This document shows, in pieces, positions 6,804 through 12,951 of a stretch of 12,951 nt of DNA (the first letter of the stretch is position 1; each line of letters starts with the position of its first letter). The notes below the pieces were generated by a model. It searched no databases, was not told the origin of the DNA, and saw nothing but the letters and a program-made list of their open reading frames with translations. Source of the DNA: Lachnospiraceae bacterium (lineage in GTDB: Bacteria; Bacillota; Clostridia; Lachnospirales; Lachnospiraceae); the NCBI GenBank assembly GCA_015258095.1, contig JABZIV010000046.1, positions 1 through 12,951 on the forward strand, read 5' to 3'. A program made the translations under genes and the position numbers.

Positions 6804-7910
6804 CTATTTATATTTTACAAATTCAATCTTCTGCACTTTCATCGGATTCGATACCGGTGCATCATCCTTATCGGTTTGCTGGGAGGCAATCTTCTCTACC
6901 ACGTCCATGCCTTCGTAAACCTGTCCGAGTACGGTATATCTGCCGTCCAGTTCCGGGATACCGCCGACTTCTTTGTACTTCGCCTTTACGTTCTCCGGAA
7001 GGGAGAGAAGTGGAAGCGCTTCTTCGTTCCGTACTTTACTGCACTGCACAATATAGAACTGGTTTCCGTTCGTGTGCGGTCCGTTATTGCCGAGGCAAAG
7101 CGCACCGTTAAAGTTGTGGAGTTCTCTGTTTACTTCGTCTTCAAAAAATCCGTTGTAACTGGACTTCGACTCATCGCCGGAACCGTCCAGTGCACCACCC
7201 TGAATTACGAAATCTTTAATAACACGGGCGAAAGGTGTTCCATTGTAAAAGCCCTGTTTGGAAAGCGCAATCCAGTTCTTTACGGCAACCGGTGCTTTCT
7301 CCGGGAAGAGGCGCATCTTGATGACACCGGCATCCGTGGTCATGATGCAGACTTCCTCACCCCTCTTCGGCTTATCCAGCTGGTAGATATGTACATCGGA
7401 AACATCTACACCCTTGTCAGCCCAGAGGATTCCGGTGATTTTCCACTTTAAGCCTTGTGCGTTGCCGAGACGAGCCATTTTTAAAAGGACGGTGTGCTCG
7501 GTCAGCTTATTCTTCTTCTCTACGGTTTCGAACTTCAGTTCCAGAATACCGCGGAGGTCGTTATACTCATCTGTTCCGCTAACGCGATGCATAACCGGCA
7601 TCTTCGTGTAGACATAGCGGAGATCTTTCTTGCCTTCAAAAGTACGGAAGAAATTCCGGATATTTTCCTTCTCCTCTTCGGAAATATCAGGTGCGATAAA
7701 GTCCTCTATGCCTTTGTGCTCCTGAATATCTTTCAAGAAGGTAGTGAACCGCTCCTTCAGTTCGTCTTCATCCCAGTGGCGGGAGAGGAGCTGCCAGGTC
7801 TGGACCTCATCGTCATAATTCTTCGCGAAGCTCGGGGCTGCGGTGAGGGTAAGGGTAGTGAAAAGAGCACAGGTAAAGGCCACTACCGGTTTCCAAAAAG
7901 ATTTGCGCAT
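6804..7910 (-). CDS. Exported cyclophilin-type peptidyl-prolyl isomerase with unassigned N-terminal domain
   Basis: This catalyses cis-trans isomerisation of Xaa-Pro bonds, acting outside the membrane. The 368-residue protein has a signal peptide (RKSFWK, a hydrophobic stretch, likely cleavage after SFA at residue 29) and no lipobox Cys. Residues about 30-185 form a region I do not recognise. Residues 186-368 are a cyclophilin domain: FARVIKDFVIQGG at 227-239 and GNNGPHTNGNQFYIVQ at 274-289. The catalytic Arg (R229), Phe (F234) and Gln (Q237) equivalents of human CypA R55, F60 and Q63 are present; M61 is Val and the cyclosporin-contact Trp121 is Glu320. The start at 7910 follows AAAGGAG. An in-frame ATG at 8027 would add 39 residues in front of the signal peptide and is unlikely. 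It is the last gene of the right-hand minus-strand group, 179 bases after mprF, and may have its own promoter. Confidence 0.93.
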   Translation of the reverse strand: MRKSFWKPVVAFTCALFTTLTLTAAPSFAKNYDDEVQTWQLLSRHWDEDELKERFTTFLKDIQEHKGIEDFIAPDISEEEKENIRNFFRTFEGKKDLRYVYTKMPVMHRVSGTDEYNDLRGILELKFETVEKKNKLTEHTVLLKMARLGNAQGLKWKITGILWADKGVDVSDVHIYQLDKPKRGEEVCIMTTDAGVIKMRLFPEKAPVAVKNWIALSKQGFYNGTPFARVIKDFVIQGGALDGSGDESKSSYNGFFEDEVNRELHNFNGALCLGNNGPHTNGNQFYIVQCSKVRNEEALPLLSLPENVKAKYKEVGGIPELDGRYTVLGQVYEGMDVVEKIASQQTDKDDAPVSNPMKVQKIEFVKYK

Positions 7911-7969
7911 AAAAACTCCTTTCTGTGAAAAATAGATAGACTGCTCTGTCCATTTGTTATGTCCCTTTA

Positions 7970-7978
7970 ATAATAGCA
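7970..7978 (-). promoter_or_regulatory. Possible extended -10 promoter of cyclophilin gene
   Basis: On the minus strand TGCTATTAT (extended -10 pattern TGnTATTAT) lies about 60 bases before the cyclophilin start. The -35 region, TTAATT 16 bases upstream, is weak. It would give the gene transcription independent of mprF. Confidence 0.35.
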
Positions 7979-8017
7979 ATAAACAGAAAGGAATTAAAGA
8001 ATTGTTCAGTGGTTTTG

Positions 8018-8035
8018 CATAAAACAAATTTTATG
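8018..8035. repeat. AT-rich palindrome between mprF and the cyclophilin gene
   Basis: CATAAAA (8018-8024) and TTTTATG (8029-8035) form a perfect 7-bp inverted repeat around CAAA. It lies 55 bases after the mprF stop and about 40 bases upstream of the possible cyclophilin promoter. It could be an operator or a weak 3'-end hairpin; the flanks have no clear terminator T-run. Confidence 0.3.
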
Positions 8036-8089
8036 GCTTCAATCTGTACATAAAAAATTTTAAAGGAAAATCATGAAGCTAGAGGAACA

Positions 8090-10750
8090 TTATGAAGGAT
8101 TGGATACGCTTTCCTTCACCTTCCGATTGTCAATTTTATAAATGCTCAGAAGATTGAAGAGAAGATTACTGTCCTTCGGGTAGGAGAGGTATCGTGCTGC
8201 CCAGGTCGGAGCGAATTTCTCTTTATAATTTCTCAGCCCCCCGAAGGAATAGAAACGGTTTGCAAAAGCGTAAACCAGGAAGGCAAGTTTTTCTTCAAAA
8301 AAGCTGTGGTCATCCTGGCCGACATTCGAGAGCGGAGCCATGCCTAGTTCGAAGCGCTTTACGTTTTGTTCCTTCAAATAGAGAAAAATTTGCACAAACA
8401 GATAGTCCATAATCCCGTTTCGTTCTGTTTCCGGGTCGTATCGCATGAGGTCAATGCTGGAGTCTTCTTCGTTGTTGGAAGGAAGAAGGTTCGCAAAGGC
8501 CTGCACTTTTCCATTTTCATCATAAACGCAGGCAATGGGGGCAAGGGAGAGGTAATCCCGCTGGAAGAAACCGAGGGAGAATCCTTTTTCCTGTCTGCCT
8601 TCCAGCCAGTCATTGGAGATTTTTTCCAGCTCATCGAGAAATTTGTCTGGAAAAGGCGGATTTTTTATAGCGAAATGGAAACCGTTGTTTTCTCCACGGT
8701 TTAGAATGGCGCGGAATTTCTTTCCGCTTTTCCCAACCAGGTCAAAATGATTTAAATCCACGGTTGCACTTTCTCCGAACTTCATAAATTCATAGCCAAA
8801 ATTGTGTAGAAGCAGGGTTTCCTTCTGCCCGACCTCATAAAAAATCGGAATCAGGTTCTTCTCTTCCGCTTCCGTAATAAAGGCGGAAAGCGCTTTTTCA
8901 AAATATTCTGGATGCCCGATGGGATTGCCCATGACGACGGCTTTCCCGTCTTCTAAGGTAAACTGAAAAGCAACGAGGTCCGTTCCCTTTTCCTGATAAT
9001 AATAGAGCAGTTTATCCCCGAGGAAAGCGAGAGAAGCATCCATATCCGTATTCGGGAAACCGGCAAGAAAGGCCTGATAACGGGCTTTGTCGAAAGTTTC
9101 CCCGAAGGAGAAGTGAGGATCCTTCGCCAGGGATTCAATCAGGATGTAAGAGCAGGCAATCAGAAGAAGGTAGAAGGCAAGATGCAGAAAGGAAAGCAGA
9201 AAAACATTAAAAAAGTGCGGTGTACTGAGGCTATGGGAGAGACTGTTTCCGATTCCCTCTACGGTATGCCGTATTGCACTTTCCTTCTGTCCTTCATTTT
9301 GCAGGAGCCCATGATGAAAAAGCAGGAAGCCTAAGCTTTCCCTTCCCGTATTGCCACCGGAGACATAGAGCAGAAAAAGGGTAATGAGAAAGCTTCCGGC
9401 AATGTAAGAGATGTCTTTCAAACGGTCTTCCAGGGGATAGAAGAAGGATTTTCGTGTCAGGTCTTTTCTTCTGCCGTGCACAAGAAGGAGAAAGACAAGA
9501 AGGTATACTGTACTGAAAGGGGATGTGCCGCCGACATTAATATAGAAGAGGCTGAGGAGAGAAAGAATAAAAGAAAGCGGGTAGGCAAAGGAGGAACGAC
9601 GTTTCAGTAACCTGCCCAGAAGGAAGAAGAGACTGCCGAGAAGGAAACTCGGAAACTGGAATAAGAGCTGTCCGCGGATGGGATCCATTTTCCCGATAAT
9701 CGGAATGCTGTGAATTTCATTCGGAAGAATTGCAGTCGCCATCAAAAAAAAACCGAAAAAGTTTGCCATAAAGTGGCTTGTACTCTGCCCGAGGAGGCTC
9801 CCGAGTTTTTTTGGTATTCCCATAAACTTGTCATTCATCTGTCCGCCCATACTTTTCAGGAAGAAGAAGAGGCCGATAAAGAAGGGAATGATGTAATAAA
9901 ACACACGAAAGAGGAGAAGCCAGCTTGCCGCCTCATTTCGATTTACCGAGAAATGCAGGAGTCCGCTAATCATCATGAGATCAAAGCTTCCGAGACTTCC
10001 AGGAATCATGGAAACGATACCGATGGAGATGGAAATGAAGAAGAGCGGAAGGGTATTGCCGAGGGAAACGGAGTAACCGAGGGTGTGCCCGATATAGAAA
10101 AAGAAACAGGACACAAAGCCCCAGTCGAGCACGGAGGTGACGATCAGGGCACAAATCTTCTTTTTACTCAGGTTCCCGAAGTAGTTCAGGCTCTTTCTGG
10201 TAGAGAGAAAGAGTAAAACCGGAAGGATCCAGGAAGCGAGAAAGAGGACAAAACTATAAGGCTTTAAGACGGAATCTTTCGGAATACGGAAAAGCAGGAG
10301 GAGTGAGAGAAAGGAGAAAATCGAGAGTCCGGACATGAAGTAGGGCATCACCTTGGAGATGCTCTGCATGGCTTTGCCTTCCTTCTCCTTTTCGGAAAAG
10401 TAGCTGTATCGAAGACCGACGTCGACGAGTCCGGCAAAACCGATCAGGTTATTTAAGCTGTTGATAGTCCAGCTGTTTTCAATGAGTTTTCCGAGGGAAA
10501 TCTTTTTTCCCATTTCCTTCGTAAGAATATAGTCGTACAGCATCATCGGGGTCACGGCAAGAATCCCTAGGAGGAAGAGGCTCAGTATCTGAAAAGTGGA
10601 GAGACCTTCCAGGATATGCTTTACTTCTTTCAGGGAAATTGTTTTTCCCATGCGAATCAGCTCCAGAACGACGAGGAGCAGAATGCTTGCAAATAAAATC
10701 CCCTTGAGAACATTTTGCCACTTTTTAAAAAATTGAAATGCTTTATTCAT
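8090..10750 (-). CDS. mprF: MprF: aminoacyl-phosphatidylglycerol synthase and flippase
   Basis: This transfers an amino acid (Lys or Ala) from aminoacyl-tRNA to phosphatidylglycerol and moves the product to the outer leaflet. The lowered negative surface charge protects against cationic peptides. The protein has 886 residues from the ATG at 10750, close to the usual 840-880. An ATG directly upstream at 10753 is only two bases from AAGGAG, so the second ATG fits better. The N-terminal flippase part has about 14 membrane segments up to residue 540, with MLYDYIL near 70-76 (Asp equivalent to S. aureus D71), GLRYSYF near 112-118 and PGSLGSFD near 250-257. The C-terminal cytosolic synthase (DUF2156) spans about 545-870: MGNPIGHPEYF, FYEVGQKE, KKFRAILNRGENNGF, SLGFFQRDYL and FELGMAPLSNVGQ. 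The preceding alpha/beta hydrolase gene, on the same strand, could act on its product. Lysine versus alanine specificity cannot be read from sequence here. Confidence 0.97.
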   Translation of the reverse strand: MNKAFQFFKKWQNVLKGILFASILLLVVLELIRMGKTISLKEVKHILEGLSTFQILSLFLLGILAVTPMMLYDYILTKEMGKKISLGKLIENSWTINSLNNLIGFAGLVDVGLRYSYFSEKEKEGKAMQSISKVMPYFMSGLSIFSFLSLLLLFRIPKDSVLKPYSFVLFLASWILPVLLFLSTRKSLNYFGNLSKKKICALIVTSVLDWGFVSCFFFYIGHTLGYSVSLGNTLPLFFISISIGIVSMIPGSLGSFDLMMISGLLHFSVNRNEAASWLLLFRVFYYIIPFFIGLFFFLKSMGGQMNDKFMGIPKKLGSLLGQSTSHFMANFFGFFLMATAILPNEIHSIPIIGKMDPIRGQLLFQFPSFLLGSLFFLLGRLLKRRSSFAYPLSFILSLLSLFYINVGGTSPFSTVYLLVFLLLVHGRRKDLTRKSFFYPLEDRLKDISYIAGSFLITLFLLYVSGGNTGRESLGFLLFHHGLLQNEGQKESAIRHTVEGIGNSLSHSLSTPHFFNVFLLSFLHLAFYLLLIACSYILIESLAKDPHFSFGETFDKARYQAFLAGFPNTDMDASLAFLGDKLLYYYQEKGTDLVAFQFTLEDGKAVVMGNPIGHPEYFEKALSAFITEAEEKNLIPIFYEVGQKETLLLHNFGYEFMKFGESATVDLNHFDLVGKSGKKFRAILNRGENNGFHFAIKNPPFPDKFLDELEKISNDWLEGRQEKGFSLGFFQRDYLSLAPIACVYDENGKVQAFANLLPSNNEEDSSIDLMRYDPETERNGIMDYLFVQIFLYLKEQNVKRFELGMAPLSNVGQDDHSFFEEKLAFLVYAFANRFYSFGGLRNYKEKFAPTWAARYLSYPKDSNLLFNLLSIYKIDNRKVKESVSNPS

Positions 10751-10753
10751 CAT

Positions 10754-10856
10754 TACTCCTTACCCTGTTGCTTGATTTTTCCTTACTCTCATACTTTCAA
10801 GCTGTTTTCTTATTTTTTATTCGCCTTTTTAAGCTTTCTTCTTCTTTTTCGTTACT
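10754..10856 (-). other. Purine-rich mprF leader
   Basis: The transcript strand between the hydrolase stop and mprF is strongly purine-rich, with runs such as GAAAAAGAAGAAGAAAG, and continues the purine bias of the hydrolase 3' end. One 6-bp inverted repeat, GCTTGA (10770-10775) with TCAAGC (10797-10802), lies inside. No terminator or clear promoter is visible, which supports read-through from the hydrolase. The ribosome binding site AAGGAG stands directly before the tandem ATG codons. Confidence 0.4.
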
Positions 10857-11576
10857 CTATATTCTTTCTTCTTCCCGGATTTCTTTTAAGAGATTCAAGA
10901 CCGATTGGTTAAAGAAGGCACTGTCTTTTTTCGGAATATTGTGTCCCTGCCCTTTTCTTTCCAGGAATCTTCCCTTTGGAAAAAGCTTTGCAATGCTTTG
11001 GCTATGCTCGCGCTTTATCATATCGCGGTCTCCGACCAGAACCAGCACCGGATAGGGGGCGTGGTGAAAGACTTCCTTCGGTACATCCACATTTTCCCGT
11101 AAGAGGGGAGAGACGCGGGCTCTTCTTTTAAAGAAAGGAAGGAAGAGCCCAAGGGCACGATAGAGAGCTTCTTCAACAAAACAAGCGTAACGGGGAAGGA
11201 ATTTCAGGCCGGAGAAACGGATATTTCCGCTGTTTGCAAGGATTCCCGCGACGCGCGCTCCGTATCTTCCGGCGTATTCCAGGGCGAGGTTCGCTCCATC
11301 GCTGTGCCCTACAAGAAGACATTGTTCTATGGAAAGAGAAGCGAGAAGCTCTTCCAGGCTGTCTGCCAGATAAGAGAAGCTGGTTTCTCCCGTAAGTGGA
11401 CCGGACTGGCCATGCCCCAGACTATCTACGAAAATCAGTTGTTCTTCCTTTGCGAGAGCTCTTTGCCGTTCAAAATACCGGCTGTTTAAATTGTTTCCGT
11501 GGAGAAAGACTATCGGAAAGCCTGCCCCAAGAATTTCAAAGTGTATTCTTTCTCCATTTTTACGATAAAAATCCAT
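10857..11576 (-). CDS. Alpha/beta-fold hydrolase
   Basis: This is a serine hydrolase of the alpha/beta-hydrolase superfamily, substrate unknown. The 239 residues show FLHGNN at 24-29 (oxyanion-hole HG), the nucleophile elbow GHSDG with Ser92, the acid strand LVGDRD with Asp183, and the catalytic His212 in GQGHNIP, so the triad is complete. A cap region at about 120-165 is basic and hydrophobic (FLPFFKRRARV), which could favour contact with membrane lipids. No signal peptide or membrane anchor is seen, so it is probably cytoplasmic. The start at 11576 has only a modest GGAAAG nine bases upstream. It lies 72 bases after msrAB and 106 bases before mprF on the same strand, with no terminator seen in either gap, so a shared transcript is likely. 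A role in aminoacyl-lipid or other ester hydrolysis is a hypothesis from context. Confidence 0.92.
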   Translation of the reverse strand: MDFYRKNGERIHFEILGAGFPIVFLHGNNLNSRYFERQRALAKEEQLIFVDSLGHGQSGPLTGETSFSYLADSLEELLASLSIEQCLLVGHSDGANLALEYAGRYGARVAGILANSGNIRFSGLKFLPRYACFVEEALYRALGLFLPFFKRRARVSPLLRENVDVPKEVFHHAPYPVLVLVGDRDMIKREHSQSIAKLFPKGRFLERKGQGHNIPKKDSAFFNQSVLNLLKEIREEERI

Positions 11577-11648
11577 TTTTTCGCACTTTCCATCGTTTTA
11601 AAGCGTTATCTTCTCTATTTTTTCGTAGCAAAACGCTTGCGCTGCCGT

Positions 11649-12590
11649 TTATACGTATTTCTTTAACTCTCCATAGCCTTCTTTTTCCATCTCTTCATAC
11701 GGAATAAAGCGTACGGAGGACGAGTTGATACAATAACGCAGCCCGCCAAGCTCCTTTGGCCCGTCGGTGAACACATGACCGAGGTGATAGTCGCCTCCCT
11801 CGGAACGGACTTCGACTCTGTGGCGCCCCAAACTGTCATCATCCTCGTAATGCACAACTTCCTGCGCAATGGGTTTCGCGAAACTCGGCCAGCCGCAGGC
11901 GGACTGAAACTTATCTTTTGAGGAAAATAAAGGCTCACCGGTTGCCCGGTCAACATAGAGACCGTGTTCCATCGAGTCCCAATACTGATTTTCAAAAGGT
12001 CGGTCGGTTGCAGAATTCACCAGGACATCATACTCTTCCTGATTTAATTTCTGCTTGAGTTCCGCATCGGATAAAGGTTGATACTTCTCATCGTCGAGTA
12101 GTGGCTCATCAGCAAGTTCCAGGGGAATATGGCAGTATCCTGTCGGATTTTTCTCTAAATAATTCTGGTGATACTCCTCCGCTTTGTCAAAGCGTGCCAA
12201 GGGAAGGACTTCAACAAGAATTGCTGCATCATAGCGCTTCTGTTCTTTCTGTACTGCCGAATCAATCACTTCTTTGTCCCCCGGCTCTGTATAGTAGATT
12301 CCCGTGCGGTACTGCGTGCCGACGTCATTTCCCTGCTTGTTTAGGCTTGTCGGGTCTATTACGCGGAAGTAGTAGCGAAGAAGATTCTTTAAAGGAAGGA
12401 CGCTGTCCTCGTACTCGATTTTTACCGTTTCCGCGTGCCCCGTATTGTTTCGGCAGACCTCTTCATAGCTTGGATGTGCGGTATTTCCGTTTGCGTAACC
12501 ACATTCTGTAGAAAGAATGCGCTGTATTTTTCGAAAATAGGCCTGCATACCCCAGAAGCAGCCGCCGGCAAGATAAATTGTTTTTTTCAT
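11649..12590 (-). CDS. msrAB: Fused peptide methionine sulfoxide reductase MsrA-MsrB
   Basis: This repairs oxidised methionine: the MsrA half reduces the S-sulfoxide and the MsrB half the R-sulfoxide. The 313 residues start with the MsrA motif GGCFWG (catalytic Cys11), then NDVGTQYRTGIYY at 88-100 and EEYHQNYL at 138-145. The MsrB domain begins near residue 180 and shows CGWPSF (Cys232, resolving), GGDYHLGHVF at 265-274 and RYCINS with the catalytic Cys287. The zinc-binding CxxC pairs of some MsrB proteins are absent, as in many fused forms. There is no signal peptide, so it is a cytoplasmic version. The start at 12590 follows AAAAGGAG. It is the first gene of the right-hand minus-strand group and is divergent from the plus-strand gene at 12864. 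Confidence 0.97.
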   Translation of the reverse strand: MKKTIYLAGGCFWGMQAYFRKIQRILSTECGYANGNTAHPSYEEVCRNNTGHAETVKIEYEDSVLPLKNLLRYYFRVIDPTSLNKQGNDVGTQYRTGIYYTEPGDKEVIDSAVQKEQKRYDAAILVEVLPLARFDKAEEYHQNYLEKNPTGYCHIPLELADEPLLDDEKYQPLSDAELKQKLNQEEYDVLVNSATDRPFENQYWDSMEHGLYVDRATGEPLFSSKDKFQSACGWPSFAKPIAQEVVHYEDDDSLGRHRVEVRSEGGDYHLGHVFTDGPKELGGLRYCINSSSVRFIPYEEMEKEGYGELKKYV

Positions 12591-12679
12591 AGGAACTCCT
12601 TTTCATAAAAATGTTTAGCTTACTGTAGCACAGAATAAAACGGCATTGTGTGATTTTTGTGCGTATTTTTTCTTTCATT

Positions 12680-12731
12680 ATGAAAAAGTAAAATCTACTG
12701 ATAGACTGGGGACTAGAATTTACTTTTTCAT
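12680..12731. repeat. 18-bp inverted repeat in the divergent intergenic region
   Basis: ATGAAAAAGTAAAATCTA (12680-12697) and TAGAATTTACTTTTTCAT (12714-12731) are reverse complements with one mismatch, separated by 16 bases that include GACTGGGGAC. It lies 90 bases before msrAB and about 50 bases before the extended -10 of the right-hand gene. It could be an operator for either promoter, or as RNA a long AT-rich hairpin followed by TTT on the plus strand. The pairing is seen; the role is inferred. Confidence 0.6.
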
Positions 12732-12779
12732 TTTAGGCTACCGACCAAGGTTAGAAAAAAAGATTTTAGTTTTACAGTG

Positions 12780-12788
12780 TGATATAAT
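12780..12788 (+). promoter_or_regulatory. Extended -10 promoter of the right-edge gene
   Basis: TGATATAAT is a perfect extended -10 element (TGn plus TATAAT) 75 bases before the ATG at 12864. No good -35 is seen at the usual distance, which is acceptable for an extended -10 promoter. Transcription would begin near 12795, giving a leader of about 70 bases. Confidence 0.65.
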
Positions 12789-12863
12789 CTCCATACACAA
12801 GAAAGTGGCAACTTCCTTGCATTGGGTTTGGAAAATGCGTATGCAGTGAAAGGAGAAATAAGG

Positions 12864-12951
12864 ATGATTAAAAAGAGCTACGAAAGAGAACTGGAAAAAC
12901 TTGGTGCATTTGAAATTAGCTTTGATATGCTCAAGCTGTCAGAAAAGAATG
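12864..12951 (+). CDS. N-terminal fragment, possible aspartate 4-decarboxylase/aminotransferase family
   Basis: Only 29 codons are visible before the right edge. The start at 12864 follows AAAGGAG with eight bases of spacing and lies downstream of a good extended -10 promoter, so it is very probably a real gene. The visible residues YERELEKLGAFEIS followed by FDMLKLSEKN resemble the KLSPFELKD...LI-type opening of bifunctional aspartate transaminase/aspartate 4-decarboxylase (PLP, fold type I), which makes L-alanine and CO2 from L-aspartate. No catalytic residue is in view, so the functional call rests on a short N-terminal likeness recalled from the family. Existence of the gene is near certain; the product is tentative. 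Confidence 0.55.
   Translation, partial: MIKKSYERELEKLGAFEISFDMLKLSEKN

Noticed and set aside
6876..7451. Plus-strand frame of 191 codons
   Set aside because: Antisense to the cyclophilin domain, with no start signals.
7911..8027. 39-codon N-terminal extension of the cyclophilin
   Set aside because: It would place a cytoplasm-like segment before a clear signal peptide, and the internal ATG at 7910 has a strong AAAGGAG.
9710..10216. Open frame of 168 codons on the plus strand, very rich in Glu and Lys
   Set aside because: Antisense to membrane segments of mprF; the charged composition is the expected mirror of hydrophobic codons.
11601..11638. Inverted repeat AAGCGTT...AACGCTT between msrAB and the hydrolase as a terminator
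   Set aside because: Only 7 bp with a 24-base loop and no T-run directly after the stem; too weak to call.
12591..12680. Methionine- or SAM-sensing riboswitch before msrAB
   Set aside because: The 90-base stretch is too short and shows none of the stems of S-box or T-box RNAs.

Overview
The window looks like a chromosomal segment of a low-to-moderate GC Gram-positive anaerobe, most likely a Clostridia/Lachnospiraceae-type organism. This is inferred from strong AGGAG-type ribosome binding sites before almost every gene, a lipobox-type sugar-binding lipoprotein, a two-domain MprF and a fused MsrA-MsrB. No mobile element, CRISPR array, tRNA or rRNA was recognised.

Left part (1-5414, all minus strand): an alpha-galactoside utilisation operon. 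It reads from right to left as a solute-binding lipoprotein, two CUT1-type permease subunits and a GH36 alpha-galactosidase whose last codons lie beyond the left edge. No ATPase gene is present, so the importer probably borrows a shared MsmK/MsmX-type ATPase. The binding-protein/permease junction carries two mutually exclusive hairpins, one of which masks the permease ribosome binding site.

Middle (5415-6758): an AT-rich intergenic stretch of about 570 bases with direct repeats, a structured inverted-repeat element and a doubtful Cys-rich mini-ORF. It is followed on the plus strand by a 16-codon leader ORF and a stand-alone LUD-domain (lactate-utilisation family) protein with a C-terminal cysteine cluster. 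A strong hairpin terminator lies between the LUD gene and the convergent next gene.

Right part (6804-12590, all minus strand): from right to left, a cytoplasmic MsrA-MsrB methionine sulfoxide reductase, an alpha/beta hydrolase, a full-length MprF (aminoacyl-phosphatidylglycerol synthase/flippase) and an exported cyclophilin with an unassigned N-terminal domain. Protein repair, membrane-lipid charge modification and extracytoplasmic folding sit together, which suggests an envelope or host-defence stress group. The hydrolase next to mprF is a candidate partner acting on the same lipids.

Right edge (12591-12951): a divergent intergenic region with an 18-bp inverted repeat and a good extended -10 promoter. 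It drives a plus-strand gene of which only 29 codons are visible; these resemble the start of aspartate 4-decarboxylase/aminotransferase family proteins.
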